Positions 15,628 through 23,802 are shown, counted from the stretch's first letter. The stretch: DNA of 48,155 nt from JAWAFD01 sp964467175 (GCA_964467175.1 CAYXNY010000036.1:1-48155), one strand, 5' to 3'. Made by a program: numbers and translations. Notes: generated by a model not told the origin, from the letters alone.

Positions 15628-16680
15628 CTATTCACCCCAGTACGTAAGCTCCTCAAAAATATTAATCTTATTCTGCCCGCACCAATCCAACGCATCCATG
15701 AGCGGTTTGTTTTCCAGCGGAGTTCTCTGTTTTTTTCCATCTGCAAATGTTCTTAAAGCTTTCGCCCTTGCTTTCAATTTTTCTTCGGTTGGCGGGGCGG
15801 GCTGGCCGGGACCGCCGACGCAGCCGTAGGGGCAGAACATTATCTCTATGAAATTGAATTCATTTATTCTTGGAAGAAGGGAGGGGAAGTTTGCGATTCC
15901 GTGCAGGACCGCGGTTTTTAGTTTTATTTTTCCTACTGCAAAATCGTATTCCCTTAATGCTTCGTTTTTTCTGAAAAAAAGGAGTTCGCTCTGCCCGCCC
16001 GTGAGCTTCGCCATCGTGCTTATGAACGCTTCGCTTATCCCGCCAGTAACGCCGAATATTGTACCGTCTTTTGAGCTGGTTGGGAGGAATTTTGAAAACT
16101 CGCCGTCCTTCATGTTTTTTATATCCAAACTTTCGCTCCTTGCCCACTGGCCGAGCTCCTGCGCGGTTACAACATAATCAACATATTTTAAACCAGACCG
16201 CATCCTATATTTTGTTTCAAGCTTCTTTATTGTGCATGGCATTATGCCTATTGAAACAATCTCCCCGGGCTTCAAGCCCATCCTGTTCGCGAGATAAGTT
16301 TTTGTAAGGAAGCCGGCCGCCATCATGGGAGAAACGATGCTTCCTATGTAGCTGAGGAGGTTTTTGTGGTTTGATTTGCAGTACTCCCTCCATCCGACGC
16401 AGCAGGAGTTGAGCAGGGGTTTGAAGGCGAGTTTTGTTTTTACGAAAAATTTCGCCTCTTCCAGTGTTATAAGATCCGCGCCAATCGGCGTGTCTATCAC
16501 CTCATCGAAACCAAGGGATTTCAGGAGGGAGATGGATTTTGCGGTAAGCTCTGTTCCGGGCGGAAGGCCGAACTCCTCCCCTACGGAGACCCGAACAGCC
16601 GGAGCGAGCTGGGCGACGAGGGTTTTTCCGCTCTTTTTTTCATTTTCTATCGCGGAAAAAAGGGCCTGGCCGTAAAGCAT
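15628..16680 (-). CDS. Minimal [FeFe]-hydrogenase catalytic domain protein
   Basis: 350 residues consisting only of the H-cluster domain; no N-terminal ferredoxin-type iron-sulfur domain is present. All three H-cluster signatures are readable: NSCCVGW (Cys93, Cys94; TSCCPxW in standard enzymes), MPCTIKKLE (Cys149, family MPCxxKxxE) and EIMFCPYGCVGGPGQP (Cys283, Cys287, family ExMxCxxGCxxGGGQP). QLAPAVRVSVGEEFG and TIFGVTGGISEAFI also match. All cluster cysteines are kept, so an active H2 enzyme is plausible, as reported for minimal archaeal hydrogenases of DPANN. Maturation genes (hydE, hydF, hydG) are not in this window. The gene is upstream of cutA and divergent from the membrane-anchored ArsR-type gene. 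A non-hydrogenase role (Nar1/IOP1-like) is less likely, since the L1 to L3 motifs are nearly canonical. Confidence 0.88.
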   Translation of the reverse strand: MLYGQALFSAIENEKKSGKTLVAQLAPAVRVSVGEEFGLPPGTELTAKSISLLKSLGFDEVIDTPIGADLITLEEAKFFVKTKLAFKPLLNSCCVGWREYCKSNHKNLLSYIGSIVSPMMAAGFLTKTYLANRMGLKPGEIVSIGIMPCTIKKLETKYRMRSGLKYVDYVVTAQELGQWARSESLDIKNMKDGEFSKFLPTSSKDGTIFGVTGGISEAFISTMAKLTGGQSELLFFRKNEALREYDFAVGKIKLKTAVLHGIANFPSLLPRINEFNFIEIMFCPYGCVGGPGQPAPPTEEKLKARAKALRTFADGKKQRTPLENKPLMDALDWCGQNKINIFEELTYWGE

Positions 16681-16770
16681 GTTTCATTTTCTGATGGAAG
16701 AATTAAAAATATTAGTTTTCTGCCTAACTTTTTGGAAAACGATTTATTTTTATACAAGCATGCGTAAACC

Positions 16771-17322
16771 ATGCCCATGGCGGATGAGGTGGTCGTAGAT
16801 AGGGAGCTTCTCAAAGCCATAGATGCTGACACAAGAATAAGCATACTCAAGTCGCTATACGAAAGGAGGAAGACGCAGAGCGAGCTGGCTGAAGAGCTGA
16901 AAGTTTCGGCGCCGACTGTTCTTGAGCATGTAGAAAGGCTTGAGAAGGTTGGGTTGGTGAAGAGAATAGAAGAAGGAAGGAAGTGGAAGTATTACGAGCT
17001 TACGCAGAAGGGGAGGAGGCTGATTTCGCCGGATAGAAAACCAATAACCGCAATAATCATGCTCGCTGTCGGTTTGCTTTTCATAGGGTATGCATTTTTT
17101 GTTTTTCCGCATTCTCATGAAAAACAGGGTGGCGGAGGGATGATGCTTACTGCGATGGAGGGGCATAAGGAAGGGTTTGGGGTTGAAAAAGCATTTGCAG
17201 AAGAACAAGCGCCGCAGGAAACCTATGAAGATGGCTTTGTTCAGGTCATGCTGACTCTTGCTGGATTGGCGTTTCTTATTGCCGGCTCGCTGAATTTGAG
17301 GGGGAATTCGAAAAAACTATGA
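16771..17322 (+). CDS. Membrane-anchored ArsR-type transcription regulator
   Basis: 183 residues. Residues 10-85 form an ArsR-like winged helix (AIDADTRISILKSLYERRKTQSELAEELKVSAPTVLEHVERLEKVGLV, then the wing RKWKYYELTQKG). Two hydrophobic segments follow (AIIMLAVGLLFIGYAFFVF and VMLTLAGLAFLIAGSL) separated by about 45 residues with a His-containing turn (FPHSHEKQGGGG) that may lie outside. A DNA-binding domain tethered to the membrane suggests direct sensing of an envelope or extracellular signal. It is divergent from the hydrogenase gene, with 90 nt between the starts, so it may regulate it; this is inference. The last 6 nt overlap the convergent gene that ends at 17317. Confidence 0.82.
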   Translation: MPMADEVVVDRELLKAIDADTRISILKSLYERRKTQSELAEELKVSAPTVLEHVERLEKVGLVKRIEEGRKWKYYELTQKGRRLISPDRKPITAIIMLAVGLLFIGYAFFVFPHSHEKQGGGGMMLTAMEGHKEGFGVEKAFAEEQAPQETYEDGFVQVMLTLAGLAFLIAGSLNLRGNSKKL

Positions 17323-17955
17323 TGAAAGGATGGTTGCTGGTTTCGGTTGCGTAGCTGGGTTTAGAGACTGCAGGCACCCATCCACCTTTTCCATAATCCT
17401 GCCCAAAATTTCTTTTTCCTCTCCTTCTGCTTGTTGGTAAAAATGTTCGCATGTATTCCGCACATTTTCAAAAAGTTTGGAATAGTGCGCTTTCTCTATG
17501 TTTTCAAATAAACAGGAATAAAAAACCAATTGATGTTTTTCTGGAAGCCTCTTCAGGTCTTTGATAAGGATGCGGAATTTTTGAGGGTTTATTCTCTCAA
17601 GCTTCTGCTGGAGCTCCTCGAGGGTATAAACAACCTCTTCTTCCAGCGGCCTTTCAAATTCTTTGAGAATGTTTTCTATTGGGGTTGTTTCTTCGCCGAC
17701 TGCCTTCGCTCTGCCTAACGCATCTTGGAGTTTGAGTTTGGAATAGGCAACATCCCCTTCATCCAGCCCTTTTATGGCTTCTAGGAGCGTAGCTTTTAAT
17801 GCAAACGGTTTTATGTGGTGTGATTGTGTTGGCACTTCAACAGGAAATTTTCTATTGAGCTGCGCTAGGTAAAGACATATCCTAGTCCTTATTTTATTTC
17901 TCTCCACCTTCCCACAAAGTATAATATGATGGCAACATTTTAATTGCTTTTCCAT
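17317..17955 (-). CDS. Hypothetical helical protein
   Basis: 212 residues when started at the ATG at 17955; the open frame continues upstream to 18276, but that part is the shadow of the gene on the other strand. The protein starts MEKQLKCCHHIILCGKVER and then becomes mostly helical (KATLLEAIKGLDEGDVAYSKLKLQDALGRA, YTLEELQQKLERINPQKFRIL). No catalytic motif or membrane segment is visible, and no family is recognised. It is divergent from the 98-residue gene starting at 17968, with 12 nt between the starts. Confidence 0.6.
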   Translation of the reverse strand: MEKQLKCCHHIILCGKVERNKIRTRICLYLAQLNRKFPVEVPTQSHHIKPFALKATLLEAIKGLDEGDVAYSKLKLQDALGRAKAVGEETTPIENILKEFERPLEEEVVYTLEELQQKLERINPQKFRILIKDLKRLPEKHQLVFYSCLFENIEKAHYSKLFENVRNTCEHFYQQAEGEEKEILGRIMEKVDGCLQSLNPATQPKPATILSS

Positions 17956-17967
17956 GCAAAATAAATT

Positions 17968-18264
17968 GTGAAATACAGGATAAATAGATGGATGGAATGG
18001 TATAACATTTCGAAAGAACAGATGGATGATTTTGAATCCTTCGCGTTTTCTCTTGGGCTTAAGATAGAGGCCAGGTATAAATATGTGCAGGGGTCTGCGG
18101 GATGGAAAAACCTGGACAGGATTTTTTTCTATGAAGGCGAGAAAAGGGTGGAAGGGAACACGAGGGCGGAAATTCTGAGCAAGGAAAACGGAAAGTATGA
18201 ATTGGTCGTCTATGACAAAAAAATTGATGAAAAATGGAAAGAGGTATGGCAAAAAAATAAATAA
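17968..18264 (+). CDS. Small hypothetical protein, possible GTG start
   Basis: 98 residues, beginning KYRINRWMEWYNISKEQ at a GTG; an internal ATG at 17992 is an alternative start. Aromatic residues and basic charge are frequent (RIFFYEGEKRVEGNTRAEIL, YELVVYDKKIDEKWKEVW), which suggests a small alpha/beta nucleic-acid-binding or structural protein. The opposite strand is also open here as part of a longer frame, but this strand has the more natural composition. No family is recognised. Confidence 0.5.
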   Translation: MKYRINRWMEWYNISKEQMDDFESFAFSLGLKIEARYKYVQGSAGWKNLDRIFFYEGEKRVEGNTRAEILSKENGKYELVVYDKKIDEKWKEVWQKNK

Positions 18265-18296
18265 GTTATTAAACATTCTGCGTAATAGAACAAAGC

Positions 18297-19250
18297 ATGT
18301 TTGGTTTGCCTTCTAAGATGGATAAAAAGGGATACGAATTGATTATTGTGGGGGGCGGCCCGGCTGGCCTGACAGCGGCCATCTATGCGGCAAGGGCTGG
18401 TTTGGATGTGCTCGTTGTCGAGAAGGGGGTTTTTGGAGGCCAGATAGCGAACACCAGCGTCGTTGAGAATTATCCTGGAGTGGCGGGCGTAAGCGGAAGC
18501 ACACTTGCGGAAAAATTTGCAGAGCATGCGAAGAAAGCGGGCGCGGAGCTGAAGAACTTTGTGGAAGTGAAGGATGCAAGGAAAGAAAAGGATGGGGTTG
18601 CGCTGGAAACAAGCGTTGGAGAATTGAGGGCAAACGCCGTGATAATAGCGACCGGGGAGAGAGAAAAAAAACTTGGGGTTCCGGGCGAGGAAGAGCTTAA
18701 AGGAAAGGGGGTGAGCTACTGCGCCACATGCGACGGTCCGTTTTTTAAAGATAAGGAGGTTGTAGTGGTGGGGGGCGGGAACTCTGCTGTTGAAGAAGGG
18801 ATCTATCTTGCTAATTTTGCAAAAAAAATTTACATTGTCTATAGGAGGGGAAAAGAAAACCTGAGGGCTGAGAAGGCAATATTAGACAGGGCGTTCGGAA
18901 ACAAAAAGATAGAGTTTATTTTTAATTCAGAGGTTAAAGCAATAAGAGGAGAGGGGAGGGTTGAGGAAGTTTTGCTTTTCGACAGCAAAACAGGAAAAAG
19001 CAAAAAAATGAGAAGTGACGGGGTTTTCATTTACATAGGCATGGAGCCAAACAGCGGACCTTTCAAAAAAATTGCGAAAATAGATGAATATGGATACATA
19101 ATTACGGATGAAAATCTGCGGGCGGGGGAGGGGGTTTTTGCAGCCGGCGATGTCAGGAAGAACAATATAAAGCAGGTTGTGTGGGCGGCCGGGGAAGGGG
19201 CTCTCGCTGCGGTTTCTGCGTATAAATATATAAGAAGCATCAGCCAATGA
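18297..19250 (+). CDS. trxB: Thioredoxin reductase
   Basis: A flavoprotein disulfide reductase of 317 residues. The FAD motif GGGPAGLTAAIYAARAG is at residues 19-35, the redox-active pair is Cys142/Cys145 in CATCDG, and the NADPH motif VVVVGGGNSAVEEG follows. The second FAD segment EGVFAAGDVRKN is near the C-terminus. The pyridine-nucleotide region YRRGKENLRAEK keeps the basic residues expected for NADPH. It recycles thioredoxin in the cytoplasm. A TATA-like AATAAGTTATTAAAC lies 24-38 nt before the ATG. The 3' end overlaps the convergent membrane protein gene by 11 nt. Confidence 0.95.
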   Translation: MFGLPSKMDKKGYELIIVGGGPAGLTAAIYAARAGLDVLVVEKGVFGGQIANTSVVENYPGVAGVSGSTLAEKFAEHAKKAGAELKNFVEVKDARKEKDGVALETSVGELRANAVIIATGEREKKLGVPGEEELKGKGVSYCATCDGPFFKDKEVVVVGGGNSAVEEGIYLANFAKKIYIVYRRGKENLRAEKAILDRAFGNKKIEFIFNSEVKAIRGEGRVEEVLLFDSKTGKSKKMRSDGVFIYIGMEPNSGPFKKIAKIDEYGYIITDENLRAGEGVFAAGDVRKNNIKQVVWAAGEGALAAVSAYKYIRSISQ

Positions 19251-20025
19251 TGATGTCCATGTCCTTATCCCCATGGTGCGCCGGGCGGTGGTATGACCTG
19301 CCGACGCTTTCCTGGAACTGGAAGATAAGGGCCGTATACACAACTGGGTAGAGAACGAAATGGATGGCTATTCCGACAAGAGGAATCAGCCGGGCCCACC
19401 AAACAATCACGTAGATGATGTAGAGGGGAAGAAAGTCGGCTATGGATTTGAATGCCATCTTTGCCGATGTTTTTATTGCTTCTTTTACGCTGAAATCCCT
19501 GAGAGCGACCCCGATGTAGGAGAGGCAGAGGCCGTATTCAACTACGAAGAAGAGCGGGAAATAGATGGCCGCGAGAACTAGTGGAATGTATTCGGCTGAA
19601 AAGAAGGAAGGATTTAAATAGTAGGCGAGCCCAAGCGGAGCGAGGAGAAGAACATAGACGAGTGCTTTTACAAACGAAACGCCAAAAAATCTCATTCCTC
19701 TCGCACTGCTGTAAACAAGAAAGTCCTCCAGGTCCATCCCATGGGCAAACGCGATCTGCGAGAAACCCTTTACGAGCGCCCCTTTGAAGGCAGAGTAGAA
19801 GTAGAATGTCATGGCGAGCATTATGCCGATAAATGCGCCAACCACATAGATTCCGTTTGACGGGCTGAGATAATCAAGAACATTTATTATGATCAGGAGG
19901 AAAAAGAAAACTCCGGCAAAAGTAAACAGCACCGCGCCTGTGAATACCGGCTGGAGAATCATGAGGTAAAGAAATGGTATTGCTTTTTGTGAGAATAATC
20001 TGTACGCATTCTTCAGAGGTTGCAT
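19240..20025 (-). CDS. Polytopic membrane protein, about six helices
   Basis: 261 residues with six or so hydrophobic segments (FLYLMILQPVFTGAVLFTFAGVFFFLLIIIN; GAFIGIMLAMTFYFYSAF; FVKALVYVLLLAPLGLAYYL; IPLVLAAIYFPLFFVV; FLPLYIIYVIVWWARLIPLVGIAI; VLYPVVYTALIF). The motif YIGVALRDFSVKEAIKTSAKMAF between helices is typical of the DUF4013-like archaeal membrane family, a tentative match. The C-terminus is His-rich (HRPAHHGDKD). It is transcribed leftward and overlaps the 3' end of trxB by 11 nt. The function is unknown. Confidence 0.65.
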   Translation of the reverse strand: MQPLKNAYRLFSQKAIPFLYLMILQPVFTGAVLFTFAGVFFFLLIIINVLDYLSPSNGIYVVGAFIGIMLAMTFYFYSAFKGALVKGFSQIAFAHGMDLEDFLVYSSARGMRFFGVSFVKALVYVLLLAPLGLAYYLNPSFFSAEYIPLVLAAIYFPLFFVVEYGLCLSYIGVALRDFSVKEAIKTSAKMAFKSIADFLPLYIIYVIVWWARLIPLVGIAIHFVLYPVVYTALIFQFQESVGRSYHRPAHHGDKDMDIIIG

Positions 20026-20077
20026 GCTGATGTTTGTTTGCTAAATGTTTAAAAACGATGGCGTTGGTAAGAAACGC

Positions 20078-20713
20078 ATGAAGATCGATTTTCATGTCCA
20101 TACTATATATTCAAAAGATTCCGTTACGAAGCTTGAGGACATCGCAAGAAAGAGCAAAAAAACAGGAATAATTCCTGCAATAACCGACCATAACAGCATC
20201 GCCGCCAACGAGAAAATGAGAAAAATCACAAACGAGTTCATACCTGGAGAGGAAGTGCATACTGCGCATGGGGATGTAATAGGGCTTTATGTCGAGGAAG
20301 AACTGCCGAAAGGAATTGACGGGTATGAAGCGATCGACAGGATAAGGGGACAGGGTGGGGTTGTTTATCTCCCGCACATGTTCGACATGACGAGGGCCGG
20401 CGCGCCAGAGCTCGGGGAGAAGGCGGATATAATAGAGGTTTTGAATGGGAGGGCTTTTGAAAAATACAACAAACTTGCGCGCGAGTTTGCTGAAAAAAAC
20501 AAAAAATTGATGGGGGCCGGAAGCGACGCGCATTTTCTTTTTGAATTCGGGCGGGTTTACACTGAAGTTGAGGAGTTTGAACTGCAAAATCCAAAAGAAC
20601 TGCTCAAGGCTCTGAGGAACGCGAAGGTGCATGGAAGCGGAAGCCCTTTTGTAAGGCCGGCAACAAGCTTCGTGAAAGCATTAAAAAAAATATTTAAGCC
20701 CGCTCTGCCCTAG
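20078..20713 (+). CDS. PHP-domain metal-dependent phosphoesterase
   Basis: 211 residues from the ATG at 20078. The upstream extension to 20045 is rejected because the TATA-like AATGTTTAAAAAC lies in it, 23-36 nt before this ATG. The PHP motifs are all present: HVHT near the N-terminus (His6, His8), ITDHNS, the glutamate region GEEVHTAHGDVIG, LPHMFD, and GAGSDAHF near the C-terminus. The family hydrolyses phosphoesters with a trinuclear metal site; the substrate here is unknown. The 3' end overlaps the convergent nreA gene by 33 nt. Confidence 0.88.
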   Translation: MKIDFHVHTIYSKDSVTKLEDIARKSKKTGIIPAITDHNSIAANEKMRKITNEFIPGEEVHTAHGDVIGLYVEEELPKGIDGYEAIDRIRGQGGVVYLPHMFDMTRAGAPELGEKADIIEVLNGRAFEKYNKLAREFAEKNKKLMGAGSDAHFLFEFGRVYTEVEEFELQNPKELLKALRNAKVHGSGSPFVRPATSFVKALKKIFKPALP

Positions 20714-21847
20714 AATCCTGCTTCTTTTCATGTATTCTTTTAGCGGAAGGCGGAGATATTTTTTTACTTCGTCAAGCGCCTCTTGCATGCTCGCGAATTT
20801 TTTTGGCTTGTGGGAAAGGGCGTTTCTTACATTCTCCCTCACCTGCCAGACGCCGACGGGAAGGTAGAAACCTTCATAAACCTCCCTGAAAACAACGGCC
20901 CTGCCTTGAACTTTCATCCTATTGAGATACTCCAAAACAGCAAGCCGGGACGCGTAGTAGCCGCCCGCCTGCTCTGCATACTTCCATCTGCCGCGCCACC
21001 CTTCGTACTCCGCTATTATTGTGTATTCCTCCGGGTTTAGGCCCCAGCTCGTTTTCGGCGCCCATGCCTCAAAATTTTCAAACTCCCATTTTCCCGGAAG
21101 GAGGAGAACCACGAACTGGTTGAAGAGGTAGTAGCTTGGGAAAACAAGAATTTCGTTGTTTTCCCTGTAGCCCTTTATTTTGTTGATAAGAATTTTCCCG
21201 ATCATATCGTCGCTGGCTGTGATGCTCCATCTCGTGGGAACGAGCCTTTTTTCCTCCCCAAGAATGCCGGCGGAAAGTATTTTTGAGATGTAATAATTGT
21301 CAAAGCCGCGCGAGATAAGCTCTGAAACAGCTTCCGTGCTTTTCATTCTTTCTTCATAAAGAGAATAAACTTTTTTCGGTATTTTTGGGTTTTCTGCCTC
21401 TATGAGCATTTTAAGAGGGGCTGAGGGGCCCATGGGCTGCACAACCGGGGAGAAGCGGAGCTCTAGAGATGGTTTTTTTGAGAAATGCGCTTCTACATCC
21501 ACTGGTTTTGCGCTCATCGCTATCTCCCTCATGTTTTCAGCGATTCTTGGGGAATGAACAGAGGTGAATTTCTTTCCCCTCGCCATCGCCAAACGGGAGG
21601 CGATTATGCTTTCATACCCCAAACCAAACAATGATTTCGTTTCTGTTGCTTCGCCGATGGAGATGAGGGGGCCCGCGTTTATGTTCGGCCAGCCAGATGA
21701 ACCTACAAAAAAATCAACGCTCGGCCCGAATAGCGTCTCGCCAAGCTTCTCTGCAACCGCGCGAATGTCCACATTTATTTTTTCCAAAAGGTGCGATGAT
21801 CGGAGCCATCTTCTATGCTCCTCAATACTGACCTTAGGTTTGACCAT
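20681..21847 (-). CDS. nreA: DNA repair protein NreA
   Basis: 388 residues of the archaeal Nre family (Nre_N and Nre_C). Conserved segments seen are FFVGSSGWPNINAGPLISIGEA near the N-terminus, SVHSPRIAENMREIAMSAKPVDVEA, TRWSITASDDMIGK and EAWAPKTSWGLNPEEYTIIAEYEGWRGRW. The C-terminus GQSGLKYFF is a PCNA-interaction box (QxxLxxFF). In Haloferax, NreA has been tied genetically to DNA-damage repair (mitomycin C). Here the gene lies about 22 kb from lhr and 6 kb from pcn. Its upstream region has a TATA-like TTTTTTAATCC at 21868-21880 and the palindrome TGTAACTATAGTTACA at 21905-21920, which also overlaps the PadR-like gene's stop codon. Confidence 0.93.
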   Translation of the reverse strand: MVKPKVSIEEHRRWLRSSHLLEKINVDIRAVAEKLGETLFGPSVDFFVGSSGWPNINAGPLISIGEATETKSLFGLGYESIIASRLAMARGKKFTSVHSPRIAENMREIAMSAKPVDVEAHFSKKPSLELRFSPVVQPMGPSAPLKMLIEAENPKIPKKVYSLYEERMKSTEAVSELISRGFDNYYISKILSAGILGEEKRLVPTRWSITASDDMIGKILINKIKGYRENNEILVFPSYYLFNQFVVLLLPGKWEFENFEAWAPKTSWGLNPEEYTIIAEYEGWRGRWKYAEQAGGYYASRLAVLEYLNRMKVQGRAVVFREVYEGFYLPVGVWQVRENVRNALSHKPKKFASMQEALDEVKKYLRLPLKEYMKRSRILGQSGLKYFF

Positions 21848-21904
21848 GGATTAATTTTGTTTGGTGGATTAAAAAAGTTTTGCGGGCCGGGGGACGGGGG
21901 CTGA

Positions 21905-21920
21905 TGTAACTATAGTTACA
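21905..21920. promoter_or_regulatory. TGTAACTATAGTTACA operator, site 1 (nreA)
   Basis: A perfect 16-bp palindrome, flanked by A on both sides. It ends about 58 nt before the nreA start (21847) and about 25 nt upstream of that gene's probable TATA element. It also covers the stop codon of the PadR-like gene (TAA at 21916-21918). Confidence 0.85.
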
Positions 21921-22215
21921 ATAAGCCAACAGCCCGTCTAATCTCCTTTTTCCCTTTCTCAAGCTCCTCTTTTCCTTTTTTGGTTATCAAGTAGTATTTT
22001 CTTCTTCCCTTCATCTCGCTTCTTATAAAGCCGGCCAATTCAAGCCTTGGCAGGACGAGGTAGAGCATCACCAAACTCGGCTCAAAACCAAACCTTCTTT
22101 TTATCTCTTTTCTCATAGCATAGGCGTACACTGGTTTTTTGCCCGCCAGGCTGAGAATGTAAAGCCAGAGGTTTTCTGAAGTTAGATGCCGCCTAAGCCT
22201 TTCGCAAGGTTCCAT
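21916..22215 (-). CDS. PadR-like winged-helix transcription regulator
   Basis: 99 residues from the ATG at 22215 (MEPCERLRRHL); the frame upstream to 22434 is the shadow of the divergent gene. The sequence LWLYILSLAGKKPVYAYAMRKEIKRRFGFEPSLVMLYLVLPRLELAGFIRSEMKGRRKYYLITKKGKEEL has the winged-helix signature of small PadR-type regulators, including GRRKYYLITKKG as the wing. It lacks the C-terminal dimerisation extension of larger PadR proteins. Its last codons and stop lie within the operator palindrome of nreA, so it sits directly upstream of nreA in the same direction. The proposal that it is the protein binding the TGTAACTATAGTTACA sites is inference, based on position and on the ATGT...ACAT end pattern reported for PadR operators. 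Confidence 0.82.
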   Translation of the reverse strand: MEPCERLRRHLTSENLWLYILSLAGKKPVYAYAMRKEIKRRFGFEPSLVMLYLVLPRLELAGFIRSEMKGRRKYYLITKKGKEELEKGKKEIRRAVGLL

Positions 22216-22284
22216 GCATAAAAGAGGGCGGGAAGGAATAAAAACGTTAGGGATTAAAACCTTTCTTATGTATAAACTACAACT

Positions 22285-23217
22285 ATGGCTCAACTCACTC
22301 AAATGAGGATGATCAACAGGGCAAGAGTGGATGCTCTGTTCAGTCCGCCGGGGCAAAAAGAGTGGCATTACCCCGCCAATTTGTCTGTATTGTATGAAGA
22401 AAGAAAAAGCGCAAAGGAGCTGCTTCTTTCGCATCTAATTTCGTATGCCTATGCGCCCGGACTAAACCCAAAGGAGAGGGCGGAGCTGAAGTTGAAAATT
22501 TTTGGTATTAATAAAAATATTGAAAATGTGGATGAGGATGGGCTGCTGGAAATTTTGATAGGGTTAAAACAACGTTTTCGTGATTTAAAAAAAACAGAGT
22601 ATTTTGATGAACTTCTGGTCAATGTGCCGATAGGTTTATGTTTAAAAGATGGAAAGCTGGCTATATACGAAGATTATCCGGCATACCTGGCAGGTCCTGC
22701 TCCTGTTTTCGCGCACATTCTGAACAGCATGGACTTTGCGGTATCATCATATGAATTAATCGCCCTTCTTGAGTTTGAACCGAGGAGCATTAAGCTTGCT
22801 TATGAAAGACAGGAAAACACATTGACCGGGCTTTTGGGCGAGTTTCATTATTCTACGATGTTCCCCTTTATTCTCCTGGCAAACAGACAGGGGAAGTATA
22901 TTTTCCACAGAGGGTATTATGGTCTTGAAGCAACAAACTTCAAAACTCCGCCGTACATAGTTCAAAGAAGAAAAAGGGCGATGGTGGTTGGGGTGGATGA
23001 AATATTCGCAAGCAGAAAGCATGCAGAATGGTTCGTAAAAAACTTTATACAGGAAAACATGCTTCATGAAGCGTACATTACATTAAAAGATGCCTTTGCG
23101 GATATAAAACAAAACAACCTTGGACTCGTGTTTTTTGAAGAAGAGGTGAATTTGGCGTATATAGAAAAATCCGGCCAGATCCATATTCTGATGCCGGACG
23201 GGCTTTACCGCTTATAA
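22285..23217 (+). CDS. Hypothetical protein, divergent from the PadR-like gene
   Basis: 310 residues, not recognised. It has no signal peptide. A helical N-terminal third (KSAKELLLSHLISYAYAP, KNIENVDEDGLLEILIGLKQRFRDL) leads into a region of strands and turns (VPIGLCLKDGKLAIYEDYPAYLAGPAPVFA) and a C-terminal half with FYHSTMFPFILLANRQGKYIFHRGYYG-type motifs. Its ATG lies 69 nt from the divergent PadR-like gene, and a TATA-like TATGTATAAACT sits 10-25 nt upstream. The 3' end overlaps the convergent yjbQ-like gene by 6 nt. Function unknown. Confidence 0.6.
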   Translation: MAQLTQMRMINRARVDALFSPPGQKEWHYPANLSVLYEERKSAKELLLSHLISYAYAPGLNPKERAELKLKIFGINKNIENVDEDGLLEILIGLKQRFRDLKKTEYFDELLVNVPIGLCLKDGKLAIYEDYPAYLAGPAPVFAHILNSMDFAVSSYELIALLEFEPRSIKLAYERQENTLTGLLGEFHYSTMFPFILLANRQGKYIFHRGYYGLEATNFKTPPYIVQRRKRAMVVGVDEIFASRKHAEWFVKNFIQENMLHEAYITLKDAFADIKQNNLGLVFFEEEVNLAYIEKSGQIHILMPDGLYRL

Positions 23218-23589
23218 TAAGGAAACAGAAATCCTCCTTCTTCTTGGACCGTCTAATTCAAGAAGCATCACCCTCTGCCATGCCCCGAGCGCGAGTTTTC
23301 CGTTTTCGCAGGGAACGAGCGCAAAGGGTTTTACGAGCGAGGAGAGAAGATGCGCCTCTGCATTATTGTCTATTTTGTTGTGCCTCCATTCGCCTTTTGC
23401 AAGTTCTGAATAAAATTTTTCATAATCGCTTTTTATGTTCGGCTCGCACTCGTTTATTATTACGGCCGCCGTCGCATGTGGAACAAAAATCAAGCACGCC
23501 TTTGCATTTTTCTCAATTTTTTCTCCAACCTCATCGGTTATGTCGACTACCTCAACCCGCTTTTTTGTTTCAACAAAGAATTCTTTCAT
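23212..23589 (-). CDS. YjbQ family protein (UPF0047)
   Basis: 125 residues from the ATG at 23589, which follows an ATTTAAATTT-type TATA region at the expected distance; the in-frame ATG at 23610 lies within that region. The family signature is present: VPHATAAVIINECEPNIKSDYEKF, AEAHLLSSLVKPFALVP, GKLALGAWQRVMLLELDGPRRRRISVSLL. Members have a conserved His/Asp/His cluster and a reported weak thiamin-phosphate synthase activity; the true role is unclear. The gene is convergent with the one that ends at 23217. Confidence 0.9.
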   Translation of the reverse strand: MKEFFVETKKRVEVVDITDEVGEKIEKNAKACLIFVPHATAAVIINECEPNIKSDYEKFYSELAKGEWRHNKIDNNAEAHLLSSLVKPFALVPCENGKLALGAWQRVMLLELDGPRRRRISVSLL

Positions 23590-23667
23590 GAGAAAATTAA
23601 GGTGTTTCAAATTTAAACATTTCCATTTGCCATTCGCTAAAATAAAAAAAACAAAAAAATATCCGCT

Positions 23668-23736
23668 TTCGCTTCTCGTAAAAGATAAGGAAAGTAGAGG
23701 GGCGGAAAAGCGAGGTGCGAGTTTTTTATTTATTTT
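23668..23736 (+). ncRNA. Candidate small structured RNA with T-rich tail, copy 1
   Basis: A 69-bp element repeated at 40465-40533 with one mismatch (G at 23699, A there). The ends pair: 5' arm TTCGCTTCTCGT (23668-23679) with 3' arm GCGAGGTGCGAG (23710-23721) gives a 12-position stem with one T-T mismatch and wobble pairs. It closes a purine-rich loop of about 30 nt. A T-rich run, TTTTTTATTTATTTT, follows the stem, as in archaeal terminators. It lies in the gap before purD. No known RNA family fits; it could also be a repeated terminator. Confidence 0.5.
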
Positions 23737-23802
23737 TTATTTATTTTTTAGCGATTATTGACGGACGGCAAAACTATTTAAATTTGTTTGCGATATCTGA
23801 GC

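Noticed and set aside
17956..18276. N-terminal extension of the gene ending at 17317
   Set aside because: It is opposite the 98-residue frame and has the odd Phe/His/Pro-rich composition of a shadow frame.
22216..22434. N-terminal extension of the PadR-like gene
   Set aside because: It overlaps the divergent gene at 22285, and the winged-helix domain is complete from 22215.
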